Source: Bisporella sp. PMI_857 (lineage: Eukaryota > Ascomycota > Leotiomycetes > Helotiales > Helotiaceae). Taken from it: a stretch of 64,000 nucleotides of DNA. The notes under the pieces were generated by a model. That model ran no database searches and was not told the origin of the DNA. It saw nothing but the letters and a program-made list of their open reading frames with translations. Of this stretch, positions 62,088-64,000 are shown one piece after another. The position numbers and the translations under genes are program-made. Numbering within the stretch: the stretch's first letter is position 1; each line of letters starts with the position of its first letter. Where the stretch lies: contig JAJSPD010000001.1 in the NCBI GenBank assembly GCA_021307315.1, positions 1,426,001-1,490,000 of the forward strand. Reading direction: 5' to 3'.

Positions 62088-62267
62088 AACAAGTCACAAT
62101 CTTTAACGAGTGTCCCTATAATTTGGGCCAAAGAGAAGTTTTTGCCAGTATCCCAGCTCAATGATTCTGGAAACCCCCTAACCATGATACAACGCCATCA
62201 TGGAGTCATGGGATCAGCTAGGGTCGTGAATTTCCACCTTTGGCACGAATGGGCCGTCTAGCCTTAA

Positions 62268-62645
62268 ATGGGACGCACTTGCACAATTATTCCTAACGAA
62301 TCTCCTAGCAGCGAATATGCAGCGAATATTAAGCCTTATAAGAGTGACCGCAAAAGTTTGTATCCCGAGATGTATTTTTCACAACGCATACAAGCCAAAC
62401 TCTCCAACGTGAGAGAAGGTAGTTACAAACTGAAATTTGAAATCGTGTATGAGATGCGAAATCTTGACGACAAATCCATGGAAGAGCTTTGCCAATACCC
62501 AAAGATGCGAGGGCAGTTGCTCCAGAATGGCTACATTGAGTTGGTCTCCTGTCCATTAGTCCGCTGTAAGTTCGCCGCCAAGAACCAGCACGTCTTTCTA
62601 TATGAATGGCTCAATTTGTTTATCACGATTAGAGTTCCAAGTTAA
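62268..62645 (+). pseudogene. Fragment, probably N-terminal part of the decayed HET-type gene
   Basis: This 125-residue open frame (MGRTCTIIPNESPSSEY at its start, then RIQAKLSNVREGSYKLKFE) has no motif I can name. It ends 20 bases before the region that reads as the start of a HET protein and lies on the same strand, so it is plausibly that gene's N-terminal portion. Confidence 0.35.
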
Positions 62646-62665
62646 AGGTGGTAACTGGCCGGGTT

Positions 62666-64000
62666 AACCTAGATCCACTACCTAATGAATATCTATCCGT
62701 TGCAAAGACTTGGTTGGAGGACTGTCAGAGTCATGAGACATGTCTGCCCCAACTGATGTACAGTTATCAACTCGAGTTATCGAAATTCCAGATGATCAAT
62801 ATCAGAACCCTTACCTTTTAGTCACAGCAAGAGTCAGTGGCAGATATGTTGCTTCAAGCCATTGTAAGTATCAATTTCCCGGAGCTAAGGAGCTCTCCTG
62901 ATATTCTCTGCTCTCAAGATATGCATGTACTCGCCACATACTTATGGGCATTTTACTTCTAAAATAGCAGTATAGTCCAAAAAACTTCCCAACCAGTAAA
63001 CTAACTCCAAGATTTTGATATATAGATTAAAGCCTGTCGGTAACCTTGACTACCATGTCAGCTTCGTTCAATGCATATGAAAACGAAATACCCCTCAATG
63101 ACCTGCCGAAACATTCCGCGATGCAATCACGGTCACTCGCAAGTTAGGTTCCAAGTACTTATGGATTGATAGTCTGTATCATTCAAGGCTCTGAAGAAGA
63201 CTGGGCTAATAAATGTGCCAAATGGCTGGTACATATGCTAATACTAGTTTAGTAGTTGCAGCAGCTGCTGCATCTAATAGCAGCTACCGGTTTCTCGCTT
63301 GCAGAAAAGTTTTGCAAAGTCCAGAAATTGGAAACCCCAAGTTCCTTCTTCGTGAATATATTACTTCGGCACAGGAGCACCCTACTCTGGCGCTATCCTC
63401 CTGTGCCTGGGCTTACCAAGAAATCCTTCTAGTTCCCCAACTCATCTACTATACAAATAGTCAGATGATATGGGAATGCCGTCAAGGTACTCAAGACGAA
63501 GGACTGGATGCTTTGTTGTCTTCTAACAGCGGCATATCCAAGAACTTCCTTCGAACCACAGATTGTCCTCAAACATCGCTATCAAACACAGTCGAAAAAC
63601 CTATACCCCATGTGAAGTTAATATGTGATAGACTAAACGTTTGGTGTTGGTTGTGCAGAAGACTACAGGCTTAATTTTGGTCAAAACATAGCGCAAGAGA
63701 AGAACTGCACAATCACCCATTTTCTAAGTACAAAACATACCGAGCACTATCTTGGTCGTGGGCTTCACACGATGGGCCAGTAGCCTTTCACGCAGAAAAT
63801 TTTCAGCCTGATAGGATGACCTTGTCCACAGATACAGCATTTGATGAAAGAAATGACCCTTGGGAGAAGGACTTTGGCGCAAAACTAATAGGTCATCGCA
63901 TGAATCTGGCAACCTCCGATCCGTTTGGGAAAGTCCTCCCAGGTTCCTATATTGAGCTTAGAACTCTCTGTCGCAGAGCAGGTCCTCCTACTCCTAAACT
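62666..64000 (+). pseudogene. HET-domain (heterokaryon incompatibility) protein relic, cut by window end
   Basis: HET-family blocks appear in order but in different frames. They are LDPLPNEYLSVAKTWLEDC, STRVIEIPDD, SGRYVASSHC ending at a GTAAGT donor (62865), EIPLNDLPK, FRDAITVTRKLGSKYLWIDS, QGSEEDWANKCA, MAGTYANTSLVVAAAAASNS and, after a gap, RALSWSWASHDGPVAFH. Single bases are missing at a C run near 62747, an A run near 63110 and an A run near 63222, and two bases at ~63175 (SLCIIQ position). The stretch of about 100 residues that normally lies between the HET domain and the WSWAS block is largely lost, with a TAA stop at 63672. Such proteins trigger programmed cell death upon fusion of incompatible hyphae. 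The C-terminal frame is open to the window edge. Confidence 0.8.

Noticed and set aside
1..64000. CRISPR array, bacterial operon or biosynthetic gene cluster
   Set aside because: There are no spaced direct repeats; the DNA is eukaryotic with introns; there are no backbone synthase or clustered tailoring genes.

Overview
The window is nuclear DNA of a filamentous ascomycete (Pezizomycotina). Genes are split by many short introns of about 42-80 bp with GT-AG (occasionally GC-AG) borders and CTNAY-type branch points. The gene set is typically fungal: Ssr4 of SWI/SNF-RSC, Rmt2, an RNA-dependent RNA polymerase of the quelling/MSUD class, a fungal SNF2 ATPase and a HET-domain gene. The hexokinase N-terminus (MVGLGPRKPPSRKGSMADVP) recalls what I remember of Leotiomycetes such as Botrytis and Sclerotinia, but I cannot assign a species.

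Layout: 1.3-3.4 kb, a small membrane protein and a seven-exon NAD(P)-binding protein. 3.8-16.9 kb, a dense housekeeping block: OST1 (-), hexokinase (+), RMT2 (-), a small unknown protein (+), MCM4 (+) and a charged unknown protein (-). 16.9-19.4 kb, a gene-free stretch. 19.4-23.0 kb, an unknown protein (+) and SSR4 (-). 23.7-27.9 kb, an intact seven-exon RNA-dependent RNA polymerase (-). 27.9-34.3 kb, a gene-poor tract with a small cysteine-rich candidate secreted protein and a broken FAD-linked oxidoreductase. 34.4-61.1 kb, a second housekeeping block: DRN1 (-), UTP20 (+), ZIM17 (-), CUL3 (+), a SNF2-family ATPase (+), a VOC/glyoxalase-fold protein (-), SWD3 (-) and ISC1 (+, frameshifted as given). 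61.5-64 kb, decayed HET-type (heterokaryon incompatibility) sequence that runs off the end.

The intact genes serve core functions: N-glycosylation (OST1), sugar phosphorylation (hexokinase), replication licensing (MCM4), ribosome biogenesis (UTP20), RNA lariat turnover (DRN1), mitochondrial Hsp70 maintenance (ZIM17), ubiquitination (CUL3), chromatin (SSR4, SWD3, SNF2), RNA silencing (RdRP) and sphingolipid turnover (ISC1). They do not form a functional cluster. Exon structures were rebuilt by hand from splice signals, reading frame and recalled family conservation; I ran no alignment. I did not find a convincing new multi-gene system. The points most worth checking are two GC-AG introns, the single-base frameshift in ISC1, the transition-type nonsense codons in the oxidoreductase relic, the cysteine-rich secreted candidate, ACGCG sites before MCM4, and an inverted GATA-site pair between DRN1 and UTP20.
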